64,000 nucleotides of DNA from Cercospora beticola (Eukaryota; Ascomycota; Dothideomycetes; Mycosphaerellales; Mycosphaerellaceae): positions 682,001 to 746,000 of the forward strand of contig NC_088935.1 of the NCBI RefSeq assembly GCF_033473495.1, in the 5' to 3' direction. Both the position numbers and the translations under genes were made by a program. The notes under the pieces were generated by a model. The model worked only from the letters and a program-made list of their open reading frames with translations. It did not search any database and had not been told where the DNA came from. This document shows positions 48,001 through 58,572 of this stretch, piece after piece (position 1 is the stretch's first letter; each line of letters opens with the position of its first letter).

Positions 48001-50209
48001 GTAGTTAAGGCATTTAAGGCGTAGCGACTATACCTCGAAGGCGCTACGTATAAGGTTAAGGTACTTATTAATTACGCTAACCTTAAGGGATTTATAGGCG
48101 TTAAGTAGTTAATAGGTATATAAGTAAAGTAGGCGATATTCCTCGCCCTCTTTAATTTTACTATTAGCTATCGAGCTAGTAAGCTTAACCTAGCCGATAC
48201 GCTATCTAGACGTAGCGACTACGTATAAGAGGTAAAGGAGATAAGTAACCTCCTACTATTACTATAGCAGAAACTCTAGATATAGAGTACTATACTTATA
48301 AGCGGCCTAGTTATTACCCGTATAAAAGCTACTTACTAGGCTTAGTTAGATACTCTAAAGGTAGTTATAGCGGTAGTTAAGAGCGGGGGGGTAGCGCTAC
48401 TCGATAGTAGGTATATTATATTAGCGGTTAACCGTTCGGTTCGTCTATTTAGCTTTACTCTACTCTTACGAGTCGCTAGCGCTATTGCTATATAAGAGTA
48501 GCCGTACGCTAACGTCTCGGATATAATTGTTAGATATACTACTATATTAGTATAGCTCGATCCGAAAGCAAAAGTACTATATAAGTAGGCCGAACGCGAA
48601 GGCGTAGCGAGCGAGAAATATACTGTTAAGGACGGCTATATATACTAGGAAGAGGCTCTATACCTACCGAACGACCTAGTATTATAGACGTAGGTAATCT
48701 ATATATACTACGACGATATCCTAGCGAGCTATTTTAGTAAAGATAAGATAGTAGAGTTAGTTAAGCGGAAGTACTAGTAGCCGGAGGTTAGTAACAATAT
48801 AAAGTAGTACGTCGAGTAGTATAGTAGCTATTAGAAAGCAAAAGTAAGGCGCTATCGCCTCTATAGCGAGATAGCTACGCTCCTACTACCTAACTATCCT
48901 TAGAAAGATTTATTTATAGACTTTATTATAGATCTTCTACCTAGTAAGTAGAACGGCCGTATCTTCGATACGATCCTTATAATTATAGATCGTTACTCGA
49001 AGATAGTAACTTTCGTCCGAATAATAAAGCGCTATACTAGCGTAGAGCTTACGGATATTCTAATTAACGAAGTAATACGACTACGTAGCGTACTAGCTAG
49101 TATCGTAAGCAATAGAGACTTAGTCTTTACTAGCTAGTTCTAGTTAGACTTCTACTACGAGATATATATTAAACGTAGGCTAAGTACTATATTCTACCTA
49201 TAGACTAATAGTTAAACCGAGCGCGCAAACTAGACGCTTAAGTAGTACCTATATATCTATTATAGCGAGCGATAGGACGACTAGGCGTCTATCCTATCGT
49301 TAGCGGAATTCGCGTATAATAATAGCGCGAATACTACGCTTAAGATATCGCTATTTCGAGTAGTATATAGGTTTAATCTAGACCTTTCTATAGAAACGCG
49401 TAAAAGGGACGTAAGCGAAGCTTAGGACGCGCTTCTTCGGAGAGAGATACTAGTAGCGAAGAATACTATAGAAAAGTTAAAGTAGAACTATAAAGAGCTA
49501 ACTAAGCGCTAGTAATAAGCGAGCGAATCTTAGACTAAGTACTTTAATTAGAAGTACTAGCTAATAGAATTTAAGGTTAGCGACTTAGTCCTATTATCTA
49601 TAAAAAACCTCTAGTTAAAAATACTATCGAAGAAGCTAGCGGATAAATTCGCTAGACTATTTAAAGTTATTAATATAGTTAGAAAGCAGGCGTACCGCCT
49701 AGCTCTACTAACCGGCTCGTAGATTTATAATATCTTCTATATATCTCTCTTAGAACTCTAGCGAGACGGCGATACGTAGGATACTAGCCTACTACTTATA
49801 GATAAGTAAGGCGAATAGGAAGTCGAGAGGATACTAGAAAGCTATATAGAGAAAGGCGTAAAGAAGTACCTAGTTCGATAGCGCGAGTAGCTAGAGGAAT
49901 ACGATACCTAGGAGCTAGTAGAATATATCGGAGATTACGAGGCACTTAATATATTCGAGGCGTAACGCGAAACTAAGTAGTTTATATATAAGGCGAAACT
50001 GCGGAAGAAATAGTAATACTAGTAGTTAGTAGAATAGCAGAAAATTCTAAGAATTCTAAACGCTAAGTATCGCTAAGATATAAGTATCGCTAAGATACGA
50101 GAATTTAGAAAACTAAAATATTACGAGAGGAGAGAAAGTATTTATTTATAGTACTCGTAGGTATAGCGTATACTACGCGTAATAGAAGTATATAGCCTAG
50201 GGCCGGCGA

Positions 50210-51060
50210 GACGTAAAAGTACTACGAGAGCCTAGTAGAAGAAAAGCGCGAGGCTCGTAGGCTACTCGCCGGCTACGCCTACGTCTATAGCCTTATTATT
50301 CTTCTCTTTACTTTCCTTTTTACTCTTCTTCTTCTTATTCTTCTCGAGCTTAGAGAGCTCGCTCTCGTTCTAAGTAGACTAGCCGAAGTAGGCGGAGGCG
50401 ACAGCGAGGTCTAAGGCCTCGCTAGAGGCGCTAAGTAGATAGAGCTTCTATTATATAAATTAGTACTATATAGGATAAGTAAGTAACTAGTAGAATATAA
50501 GATATACTTCGTACTCTAGCTCGAATATACTACGCTAGATAGCAAGGCCTATACTCGTCGCTACGAGCTTATTAGCGGAGGGTATACTAGTAGCTAGCGC
50601 CTTGCTAGCCTTCTTCGGTATAGAGAAGATACCGGCGGACTTACCCGAGTTGCTCTATAGGCGCTTAAGAGTAGTAGCGATAGCCTCGCCTATATTATCG
50701 AGGTAGCGGCGGAGCTACTAGCTACGTGCGGCGCGCCTACTTATACGTAGTAGGCGGCGGTAGTAGCGCGCGCGCTGCGCCTGCTTTATAAGGTCCGGAT
50801 TAGTAATATAAATACACTTATAGTTAGACTTACTATAGCGAATATAGTTTAGCTACTAGCCGAGCTTTATATCGCTATAATAGCGTAGCTCGATAGCTAG
50901 GTATAAGGAGTTAGTAGACTCGAAGTATACGATACGTATACGAACCGCGCGACTTATAGTCTACGAGGTATAGAAGGCAGCGCTAGTAGTCGTCGTCCTC
51001 TGCCTTCGGTAGGTCGTCTACTATATAAGAGAGACGGTTAGCGGCTAGAGTAGCGGAAGC
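50210..51060 (-). pseudogene. Probable antisense reading frame inside the gypsy element
   Basis: Between the end of pol and the 3' LTR the minus strand holds one long frame (roughly 270 codons) whose only interruptions are TAG and TAA. Parts read like protein: YFESTNSLYLAIELRYYSDI, KCIYITNPDLIKQAQRARYY, SASSEALDLAVASAYF, and a Lys/Glu-rich end (ESELSKLEKNKKKKSKKES). The plus strand here does not show pol-like sequence. It could be an accessory gene carried by the element in reverse orientation. No family is recognised, and stop density in such TA-rich DNA limits confidence. Confidence 0.4.
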
Positions 51061-51433
51061 GGCGGCAGTTCTCCTAGGAAGTATATTGCTTATAGGTCGC
51101 GTACGAGAGGAATACTAGATAGTTAAGTATATAATATAAGTCGGATACGGAGAGCTTACTAAATATAGATAGTTAATAGAGAAAATATACGAAGAGTATA
51201 CGACGAATTTATAGTATACTAGCGCCTTATAGTACGAGCGCCGATAGTATATACTATTAATAAGCCCGTTACTACGGAGGGTTGCTATATAGTAACTAGC
51301 TACGAACTAAGGCTCGACTTAATATTTACGTATATAAGAAGTAGTACGAACGTACTAGATACTATACTAAGACGACGGAAATATATAGTCTTCTCTACGA
51401 GCTAAGATAGCTCTATTAGAGAGAGGAGATAGT

Positions 51434-51628
51434 TATAAGAGCTAGGAGTATATAGCTCGAGAGGCGTAGCTTATTAGACGTTAAGGTATAATAGCTAGTA
51501 CCGCTTATACTTAGTATAGGATAAAAGCACGCAGAACGTATATAAACTAAGAAGGCAAGGATTATTCTTAATATCTCTAGATAGAGAGTCTAGAGGCGCT
51601 TAATATATTACTATATTCTACTCTTATA
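51434..51628 (+). repeat. 3' LTR of the gypsy element
   Basis: 195 bp, same ends as the 5' LTR. Roughly 15-20 differences between the two, mostly transitions with about two transversions. A polypurine tract precedes it. Confidence 0.88.
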
Positions 51629-52700
51629 CTTATCTAGTTTAATTACTAGTAGAGTTCTAGTTCTAGCTAGAGTATTCGTTCTAAGAAGTATAAGTAGATA
51701 TTTAGCTAGGATTACTAGTTAGTAGTAGAATTAGTTCTTAGCTACTAATAGCTAGTTATTCTAGTAGGTTCTTAGAGTTAATTATATTACTATATACTAG
51801 AGGTATTAGTATTACTACTAGTTTTAGTAAACTCGTCGCTTATTTTAAAGCTAATCGTTCCTTATATTAGTATAACTACTATAGTTTAATAGCTTACTAA
51901 GAGCTATAAATTAATCGTTTATAGAAGCTAGTAATATTATACTATTACTTTACTTTATTTTCTAGCTAGAGTTAGTATTCTTCTAGTTCTAGCGCCTATC
52001 TAATATATATTACTAGTATTTACTTAGTAATCTAAATAAGAACTCCTTAGTAGCGTAGTATATTAATTAGTTTATAGAGTAATCGCCTATTAGTTATCTT
52101 CTATTACTTACTTATAAGATAGCTAAAAGTATTTATAGCTTCTTTAAATAGTACTCTATTATAATAAAAGATAAGGTTATTAAGAAAGTATATAATTTAA
52201 TTATAGATAACTTCTAGTATCGCTTAATTATCTAGTTCGGTATACTTCTAGCTACTAGTATTAATTAAGTCGCTAAACTTCTATAGCTTCTCTAGTAGTT
52301 CTAATATTATTATATTATTAGTATTATTACTATATAAGTATATATAGTATAGTATAGTAGCTACTTAGAGGTCCTAATAATACTATATATAGGTAATCCT
52401 CTTTTAAATAGTTAATAGTTCGTACTATAGATATTAAATTAACTAAAGGATATAGATTTTAGCGTTTCTATTAGTAGCTATATATCTAAAATACTATACT
52501 AGATATAGTTTCGCTAAGAATTAGCTATAATTAGAAGTTAATTAAGGTCCTAATAATACTATATATAGGTTTAACCTCGTTCTAATTACGCTCTTCTAGC
52601 TAGCTAATTTATATAAGAATTAATAAAAAACTTATACTAATTAGTATAGATAGGCTCCTCTATAGAGAGTATTTAGTTAGGTAACAAAACGGTAGTATAG
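51629..52700. mobile_element. Unclassified RIP-mutated relic
   Basis: TA-rich sequence with the same CpA/TpG depletion as the rest of the island. No domain could be read on either strand. It holds an exact 25-bp direct repeat (52370-52394 and 52546-52570). Confidence 0.6.
52370..52570. repeat. Exact 25-bp direct repeat flanking 151 bp
   Basis: The 25-bp sequence beginning GGTCCTAATAATACTATA and ending TAGGT occurs at 52370-52394 and 52546-52570. The copies are identical despite heavy RIP around them. They could be ends of a small element or a recent local duplication. Confidence 0.6.
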
Positions 52701-52743
52701 TAAAGATTTATGTTCTATTTAAGAGAAGGTAGCGAACGAGCTA

Positions 52744-52907
52744 GCTCTATATACCACTGCCTCGGAACGGAACGTGTATCTTCCGGCAGTTATGGCTTGA
52801 GCCGGTTCATGCGAGGTGGCCACCATGCCAACCGACAGAATTCGACGGAGTTGTACCCGGATGTTGTTGGTAATGGTCATGGTGGTGGTGGTGGTGATGT
52901 TGTGTAG
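52744..52907 (+). pseudogene. Possible 3' end of a gene cut by the island
   Basis: Right after the island the frame reads SIYHCLGTERVSSGSYGLSR and continues through RGGHHANRQNSTELYPDVVG to a Gly-rich end and a TAG stop. Composition is normal, not RIP-like. It looks like a C-terminal tail whose upstream exons are gone or were replaced by transposons. No family is recognised. Confidence 0.4.
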
Positions 52908-53013
52908 AGCATGTGTCCCTTCAAGGACATGATTTCATTTGTAAGACTTCTAATGTGCTTCGGGAATTGGTGGTTTCTCCGTGCTGCTCTACCATATTGT
53001 TTGGCCTTCTAGT

Positions 53014-53649
53014 TTAGTTGCCCATCCTGTTTGCCCCAGTTGCCAATGTCGCACTTGCAGGCACAACACCTGGTCTCTCGACCGCCGCCCAAATCGCCGC
53101 AGCACTGGCCACAAAACTCACAACCGCGCGTCCGAAATTCACGGAAGCCCACGTATCCACCAATCCATGTACAGATTCCTCTCTCTTCACACCTGGTGCC
53201 TCCTCAGCTTTGAGCGTGCGTGCCTTCTCTTCAAGCTTCTTGTTGACCGGCTCCCCGAGAAGGTAAGTGTATGGAATCAGAGCCAAGAGGAGAGAAGAGG
53301 CTGTGGTGTAGAGGATTGCGGGCTTGGTCCAGGTTTGGTCGCGGTAGGCGAGGCAAGCGAATGTTCCGCTAGAGAAGAGGCTGATGATGGGAGCGAGGAG
53401 TTTGTCGCGGGTGAAGAGGATTTGCCATTGTTTGGCGAGCAGAGGAGCGGGAGCTTGGAGGAGAGCTGGGGCAGCGTTGTAGGATGCTGCGAAGGTTTTG
53501 CCTGGGAATAGGTGTTAGTGGGGAGCGGGAAACGTGTTGAGGATGGGTGGAGGTATACCTGCGAGGAAAGCGGAGGCTGTGAGGCCTAGGACTTGGGCTG
53601 TTCGGAGGCCTGTGCCTAGTTCGTCGGTCAAGAATGGACGGCCGGACAT
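53014..53649 (-). CDS. DUF1772 (anthrone-oxygenase-like) membrane protein
   Basis: Two minus-strand exons (53649-53559, 53501-53014; 57-bp phase-1 intron GTATAC...CAG) give 192 aa. Hydrophobic helices appear at AQVLGLTASAFLAGKTFAAS, at LLAPIISLFSSGTFACLAY, at AILYTTASSLLLALIPYTYL and at the C-terminus (FGRAVVSFVASAAAIWAAV), the four-helix layout of DUF1772. A few members take part in anthrone oxidation in polyketide pathways; most are of unknown function, and no polyketide cluster is near. A loop with VNKKLEEKARTLK lies before the last helix. Confidence 0.85.
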
Positions 53650-55099
53650 GGTGGCGGTCTTGTTCTTCTGCTGTTGTTTGTGGGATGAAAGAAGTTGAGA
53701 GGACTCTTGAGGAGATGGGGAAGAGCTCTTGATGCTGAGCAACGTAAGTCTTACCGTGATTGTGGTACCTTGCGGCAAGGCAGTGTCACATGAAAGCAAG
53801 TGACATCAGGATGAACGACGCACAGCGCATCTTCCGCAAAACCTGCTTGTGAGACGATTGCATTGAAGTTGGCAGCGCCTACGCCTATGCTCTCAAGATG
53901 GAGTGAGGTGCAACTGATGAACTTCGATGCACAATAGGCTCTCCGTTCCGGCTCAAGCCATTGTGATGGCAGTGTGCCCCAGCATAGAGTTCTCGAGTCA
54001 CCTTCTTGCCTTGCATGGTTGTGCTGGGAACACGTCCCCTGCCAGTCCACCCTATTCGGTCAATCGCAAACCACTAAAGCCACATTGAGCTGCAGCAGAT
54101 ACGCACCAGCGCATGAAGTAAAGACGGTGTCTCTTCCCCTATAACGAATTCGTCGCAGTGCATGTTGCAGAGCACGTGAAGCACTGAAGTTGCGGCGGTG
54201 GTTGGAGAGCTCACGTCATCAGCGTCTGAGCTTGCGTTGCCAGGCGACCAGCCATCTGTTTATTTGTGGTTCCTGAGCCCGACACGACGGCGCCAATACT
54301 TTGCTGCATCGCATTCTTCAACGTGGCAGCAGTCGGTGAGGGATGGCACGTCCGTCGCGACTCTAGCTGCATCGCATTGCAGAAATGCGAGTAGATTGGG
54401 CCTATCGCGAGTGCAGCGAGAGTATTTGGCGCGTAGAATTGATCAAATGGAGGGCGTGAAGTGTGCCGATACGCTGTTCATTCGCTGGTCGGGGACATGG
54501 GTCGCTGCACACCAACAAGGAGGTGCAAGAGGACATGGACCTCGCCACCATAATATCCCATTGCGCCTTGCTTGAAACTGCTGCGAATCCTCTTTCCCGT
54601 GAAGAGCATCTGCCCGTGTTCGGGACGAGCGAGCAGCAGGATCGTGTGTGACGTCCGTGCTTTGCCTTCCAGTCGTGAAGAAACTCGTTCGACCAGGGAA
54701 CATCCTTTTTCACAAACACACGCCAGAACTTCCAACGAACGCCTTTCTGCAGCGGCCCGCACACCTCGAAACACCACTCGCTGTCCGTCCCTCCGAGCAA
54801 GTTATTGGAGACACGTCGAACATTCTTTGCGCATCGGGTTCGTGGCCGGCGTTCGGGAGTTTTGCTTGACGTGCGGTGAATCAGCAGCAGCGTCATTCAT
54901 GAGACGGTAACCGCACCCTCGAACGACACGGACTCGAAATAAGCCGTGACACGCAACGACTGTCGGCGACAAGAGCGAACAACTACGAATGGCAGTATCC
55001 AGGCGGTTACGGAGAGCGTTTGTCAACGACGCCAACCACCGGTAGCATTCTGACGGTGCCCGTCAAACGGTCAAGGGTACCCAGTGTAAATAACGAACA
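53650..55099. other. 1.45-kb divergent intergenic region, no gene supported
   Basis: Overlapping short frames on both strands near 54,400-54,900 show no recognisable protein. It serves as promoter region for the DUF1772 gene and the coiled-coil membrane gene. Confidence 0.5.
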
Positions 55100-56764
55100 A
55101 TGGACGAACCACCTCCACCACCGCCGCCACCGCATGGCTCCAATCCCCGGCCACCGGGAGGAGGTCTGCCTGATGGCAACTACGACATCTTCATCATCCC
55201 ACCACACTCGGCCGGTTCGGGCTTTCTATATCTTCCTTCGATGCAACCACATCGAAACAGCTTCCTCGCTGGTGTCGCATCTACTCTGCTAGTCGTTGGC
55301 CTCTACTCACTGGTGACCCCGGTCATCAAGCAGTGGCTGAACCTGGTAGCAGCGGGCGGCGCGGGTGTGGGTATGACAGTGCTCGTCATCAGCGTCGGTG
55401 TGATCGCATGGGCACTGGGCAAGACACAAGGAGAGCACAATGCATCGAGGTCGGAAAATGGTGGAAGCGCTGGTGAAAACGGCCCACGCCAGCGCTCAAA
55501 GCACACGGGGCCACCGCCAAATAGTTGGCAGAAAGCTCCTCCTCCGCCGCCCGAGCCAGAATACCAGGCTCCACCTCCCCCACCACCTGAACCAGAGTCT
55601 CAGGCGCCTCCTCCGCCTCCTCCTGAGCCAGAACCTCAACCCAAATCAACACCTAAAGCGAATGATATGAAGACTGCGTGGGAGAAAGCCAGAGAGGAGA
55701 CTCGCAAGCGAGAGGAGCAACGGCGGCGAGAAGAGGAGCTCAAGAAGAAACGAGAAGAAGCACAAAAGATGAGAGAAGAAGCAGAGAAGGCTGCAAGGGC
55801 GAAGGCGGAGAAGGAGAAGTGGGAGCAGTCGCGTGCCCGAGAGAAGGAGGCGCGTGAACGCGAAGCTCGAGAACGCATCGCACGCGAACGAGAGGCTCGA
55901 GCAAAAGAACAGCGAGAGAAGGAGCAAGCGCAATCAAAGGAGCAGAGAGAAAAGGAGCAAAAGGAGCGCGAGGCGCGGGAGCTGGCCGAGAAGAAGAAGG
56001 CAGACTGGGAGAAGACCAGACAGGCTGAGAAGGAAAAGATCGAGCGCATTCGACAAGCATCAGCAGCTGCACCAGCTGCAAGCGTCCGTTCGACTCCCAC
56101 GAGAACACCTGTCTCGCCCTCGAAATACGAACGTCCAACAGCAAAGTCACAAGCTGGCACAGACACGGCATACTCCTATCGCCCCTACGACAAACCCAAA
56201 TCCACGGCCTTCACATCCTCCGCCTCATCTATCTCCGGCCTAAGCGCAAGCAGCTACGCCGAAAGCGTTAGCACCGCTCGAACGACACCTCCCCCTTCCA
56301 TGCGAGGACCCTACTCCACCCCCGACGAAAACAAAATCCAAATCAAAGCCGTCTACCTCTTCAGCGATAAATCCCCCTCTCGCCCCATTTCCCAGTTGAT
56401 CGCCAACGAAGGCCCCGTAACCGATGGTCTCGTCCTAAGCATCAACACCGAACTCTTCCAAATCGACGACGATATCCGAAAAGTCGGACAACGAGAATGG
56501 GACGTTAAAGCTTGGACTCTCAAGTGTGTCGAGGATGGAATGGTCAGACTACCGAATGGGAATGGAGCTCTTCATGTGCTGAGGGCGACGACGAGAGATA
56601 CGGATAATAAGAGGTATACGTTTGTGTTGGATGAGAAGGAGGCTTGGAAGGTTGCTGTCGGGATTTCGAGACTCAAGAAGGGGAGTCAGGTGCGGCATTT
56701 GAGTACGAATGGGTTGAAGGATGCGGAGGTGAAAGGACTACTAGCCAACTTGGGGTGGTTGTGA
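55100..56764 (+). CDS. Membrane-anchored Pro-rich coiled-coil protein, unrecognised
   Basis: A single exon of 554 aa. A Pro-rich N-terminus (DEPPPPPPPPHGS) is followed by two hydrophobic helices at about residues 55-75 (FLAGVASTLLVVGLYSLVTP) and 84-107 (AAGGAGVGMTVLVISVGVIA). Next come three PPPPPPEPE-type repeats and a very long charged helix rich in Arg/Glu/Lys (about residues 190-325), a probable coiled coil. The C-terminal 130 residues form a conserved-looking globular domain (NKIQIKAVYLFSDKSPSRPI, RTYTFVLDE-like strand, KVAVGISRLKKGSQVR). The two-helix anchor with a cytosolic coil suggests an organelle-membrane tether or scaffold; this is inference. I have no family name for it. The ATG follows AACA, a good context. 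Confidence 0.78.
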   Translation: MDEPPPPPPPPHGSNPRPPGGGLPDGNYDIFIIPPHSAGSGFLYLPSMQPHRNSFLAGVASTLLVVGLYSLVTPVIKQWLNLVAAGGAGVGMTVLVISVGVIAWALGKTQGEHNASRSENGGSAGENGPRQRSKHTGPPPNSWQKAPPPPPEPEYQAPPPPPPEPESQAPPPPPPEPEPQPKSTPKANDMKTAWEKAREETRKREEQRRREEELKKKREEAQKMREEAEKAARAKAEKEKWEQSRAREKEAREREARERIAREREARAKEQREKEQAQSKEQREKEQKEREARELAEKKKADWEKTRQAEKEKIERIRQASAAAPAASVRSTPTRTPVSPSKYERPTAKSQAGTDTAYSYRPYDKPKSTAFTSSASSISGLSASSYAESVSTARTTPPPSMRGPYSTPDENKIQIKAVYLFSDKSPSRPISQLIANEGPVTDGLVLSINTELFQIDDDIRKVGQREWDVKAWTLKCVEDGMVRLPNGNGALHVLRATTRDTDNKRYTFVLDEKEAWKVAVGISRLKKGSQVRHLSTNGLKDAEVKGLLANLGWL

Positions 56765-57443
56765 TTCATGTGCAACCTGAGGCGGAATGGCGAGGAATGA
56801 TGGGTACGCTTGATGAGGATTGTTTGTTTGATTCGGTGATGAAACAAGCGATGCGGCATGAGCGATGGGCGTTTTCTCTTTCTTTTTCATGAAGGAATTG
56901 TGTTATGATGAGCGTTGGGTGTGCTTTTTGCTTCTTCATAGGATTCCCCTTGTTTGGCGGTACTGCTTTGAAATGGAAAGGAAGACTGTGTATAGTTGTA
57001 AATACGATTAAGTGCGAAATGATCAGGATTAGGTTATGCTACGGGAAAGACTTGTTTTTCAAATCACTCTTATCTCTTACTCGAATGCTAGGTCATTGCG
57101 CGCAACGCGACTTTGGGTGAGGAACGGCAATAGAAGACGTCGACGGAACAAGTTCGAGGGATAAAGGATGAAGTATATGTTGTGAGGTTGGAAGGATTTC
57201 AATTCATGGTATTTCGTTCCATTGCGAAGGAAGTAGTTGATCTGACTGCTGACTAGCTACTGTTGAGCTTTCTGTCTAGTAGCTCCGCTGATCTAATATC
57301 GCAAAAGTAGGAAAGAACGCTATGCTAATCGTTTGAACTTCCATGACCAAAATGTCCAAGTACGAGCGAACGCTCAATGCCGAACCTCAGATGCCCTTTG
57401 CGAGCCTCCAATCCTGCAAGCTTGCTCAATCATCTCATCGCTC
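56765..57443. other. Convergent intergenic region, no gene supported
   Basis: 3' regions of the coiled-coil gene and the Mid2-like gene. Nothing seen. Confidence 0.5.
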
Positions 57444-58346
57444 TTAACAATTCGAGCCGGCGACACCACAGAAGCCGAATCTCGGATGAGCAGTTTGCAT
57501 AGCCTTGGAAGCTGTAGTCGGTGGCTCGATGGTCGTTGCAGAAACGACTGTTGCGGTGGTAGTTTCCTTCTTTGTCGTCGCTGTAGCTTTCGTCTCTTCT
57601 GCAGCGCGAGAAGAGGAAGCTTCGGCGAGTTCGGACTGAATGCTGGGGATGAGAGCTGGGTTGAGGACGAATTTGGAGAGTGTGGATGTAGATGATGTCG
57701 AAGTTGAAGTCGATGGTGTCGCTGTGACGATTGAGAGAGTTGTGACGGTGGCTGTTGAAGCGTCTGATGTCGCGGTAGTCTCTGGCTTCGATGTGGACAG
57801 CGATTGAGTACGCGTGACGGTGATGGTGGGAGTTGAGGCTTCTGGTGTTGGAGTCATGGTCACGTAGACCGTCACAGGCACGACAGTAGATGTGAGGACT
57901 GCGGTGACAGGTGTAATGCTGGAGGAGGTGCTTTCGGCTTGACGTGTCTGCAAAGTCGATGGCTGAAGAGAGACAAAGTCAGTCTTCGTTTGAACGGAAG
58001 TGGAAGTGGTAGAGTTGATTTCTCGTACCTCTTGATCAGAGTGGTGGTTGCGGATAATGAAGACCAGACCGAGTGGCAGAGCAATGGCGCAGATGAGGAA
58101 GAAAATGATGGCGAGGATGAGGTATTCTCGCTTCATGCACTTCCTACGACCGGCCTTTGGCTCTTCGATGAGGTCGAAGGCCTTGGCGTTGTCTTGTCCA
58201 TCGGGCTGGCCGAACTTGCGCAGATTTTCGTTGAGGTGCTCTTCGTACGTCGGGAGGAAGGACGTGCTGTGTTCGACGTGAGCAGCTTGTGGTTGTTGCA
58301 CGTAAGTGCTGGCGCCTGCGCCTTTTTCGATGTCGGAGTTGGACAT
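57444..58346 (-). CDS. Mid2-like type II-looking membrane protein with Ser/Thr-rich domain
   Basis: A single exon of 300 aa. About 75 hydrophilic residues (THEEHLNENLR-like, ending in RRKCMKRE) are followed by one strong membrane helix (YLILAIIFFLICAIALPLGLVFII), then a 180-residue Ser/Thr-rich, valine-spaced region (TVVPVTVYVTMTPTPEASTP) and a Cys-containing end (FGFCGVAGSNC). The basic residues before the helix suggest the N-terminus is cytosolic and the Ser/Thr-rich part is outside and O-glycosylated. A surface or wall-associated role is inference. The ATG at 58346 was chosen; the frame is open further upstream only because a 14-bp minisatellite there lacks stops. Confidence 0.72.
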   Translation of the reverse strand: MSNSDIEKGAGASTYVQQPQAAHVEHSTSFLPTYEEHLNENLRKFGQPDGQDNAKAFDLIEEPKAGRRKCMKREYLILAIIFFLICAIALPLGLVFIIRNHHSDQEVREINSTTSTSVQTKTDFVSLQPSTLQTRQAESTSSSITPVTAVLTSTVVPVTVYVTMTPTPEASTPTITVTRTQSLSTSKPETTATSDASTATVTTLSIVTATPSTSTSTSSTSTLSKFVLNPALIPSIQSELAEASSSRAAEETKATATTKKETTTATVVSATTIEPPTTASKAMQTAHPRFGFCGVAGSNC

Positions 58347-58353
58347 GTTTCGT

Positions 58354-58436
58354 GCTGTTTGGAAATGCTTGTTTGGAACTGCTTGTTTGGAACTGCTTGT
58401 TTGGAACTGCTTGTTTGGAACTGCTTGTTTGGTCCC
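58354..58436. repeat. 14-bp minisatellite in the leader of the Mid2-like gene
   Basis: The unit GCTTGTTTGGAACT is repeated at 58367, 58381, 58395 and 58409 without change. A fifth copy at 58423 ends in TCCC, and a degenerate copy lies at 58354-58366. It ends 8 bases from the start codon of the minus-strand gene, so it is probably in the 5' leader. A 14-bp period shifts frame, which argues against a coding role. Confidence 0.85.
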
Positions 58437-58572
58437 GTGTTCTGCGTGGAACGAGGTTTCGCGGTCTGGTGCTGGTCCTGTGTCTGCCACTTGAGGGTAT
58501 GCTCGAGTATATGAATTGGAGGAAAGAGTGACAAAGTTGAACAAAGCCTTTGTGTACTTATCTTTGTGGCAT

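Larger units (their letters stand above)
44827..51628 (+). mobile_element. 6.8-kb Ty3/gypsy LTR retrotransposon, RIP-mutated
   Basis: Two 195-bp LTRs bound the element. Gag relic lies at about 45,220-46,240 with a zinc knuckle near 46,164-46,210 (Y..Y....Y....C where C..C....H....C is usual). A protease-like LLDD segment is near 46,415. Reverse transcriptase relic spans about 47,060-47,480, with LRLYIDYY, SLDLADTYY and the YLDDIL active site at 47,398-47,424. RNase H follows. Integrase core is at about 48,907-49,390 (IIIDRYSKIVTFV, NEVIRL, EFAYNN). Order protease-RT-RNase H-integrase is that of Ty3/gypsy. A polypurine tract (GAGAGAGGAGATAG) ends just before the 3' LTR. All frames are broken by many TAG/TAA codons. 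No matching 5-bp target duplication is seen (AAGAA left, CTTAT right). Confidence 0.9.
39362..52700. mobile_element. AT-rich island of RIP-mutated, nested transposons
   Basis: Composition changes abruptly at both ends. Inside, TpA dominates and CpA/TpG is almost missing over more than 13 kb, while CpG persists in the gypsy part. Every recovered reading frame is broken by TAG/TAA in places where CAG, CAA or TGG codons are expected. This is the pattern left by repeat-induced point mutation acting on CpA. Component elements are listed separately. No intact gene was found inside. Confidence 0.92.
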
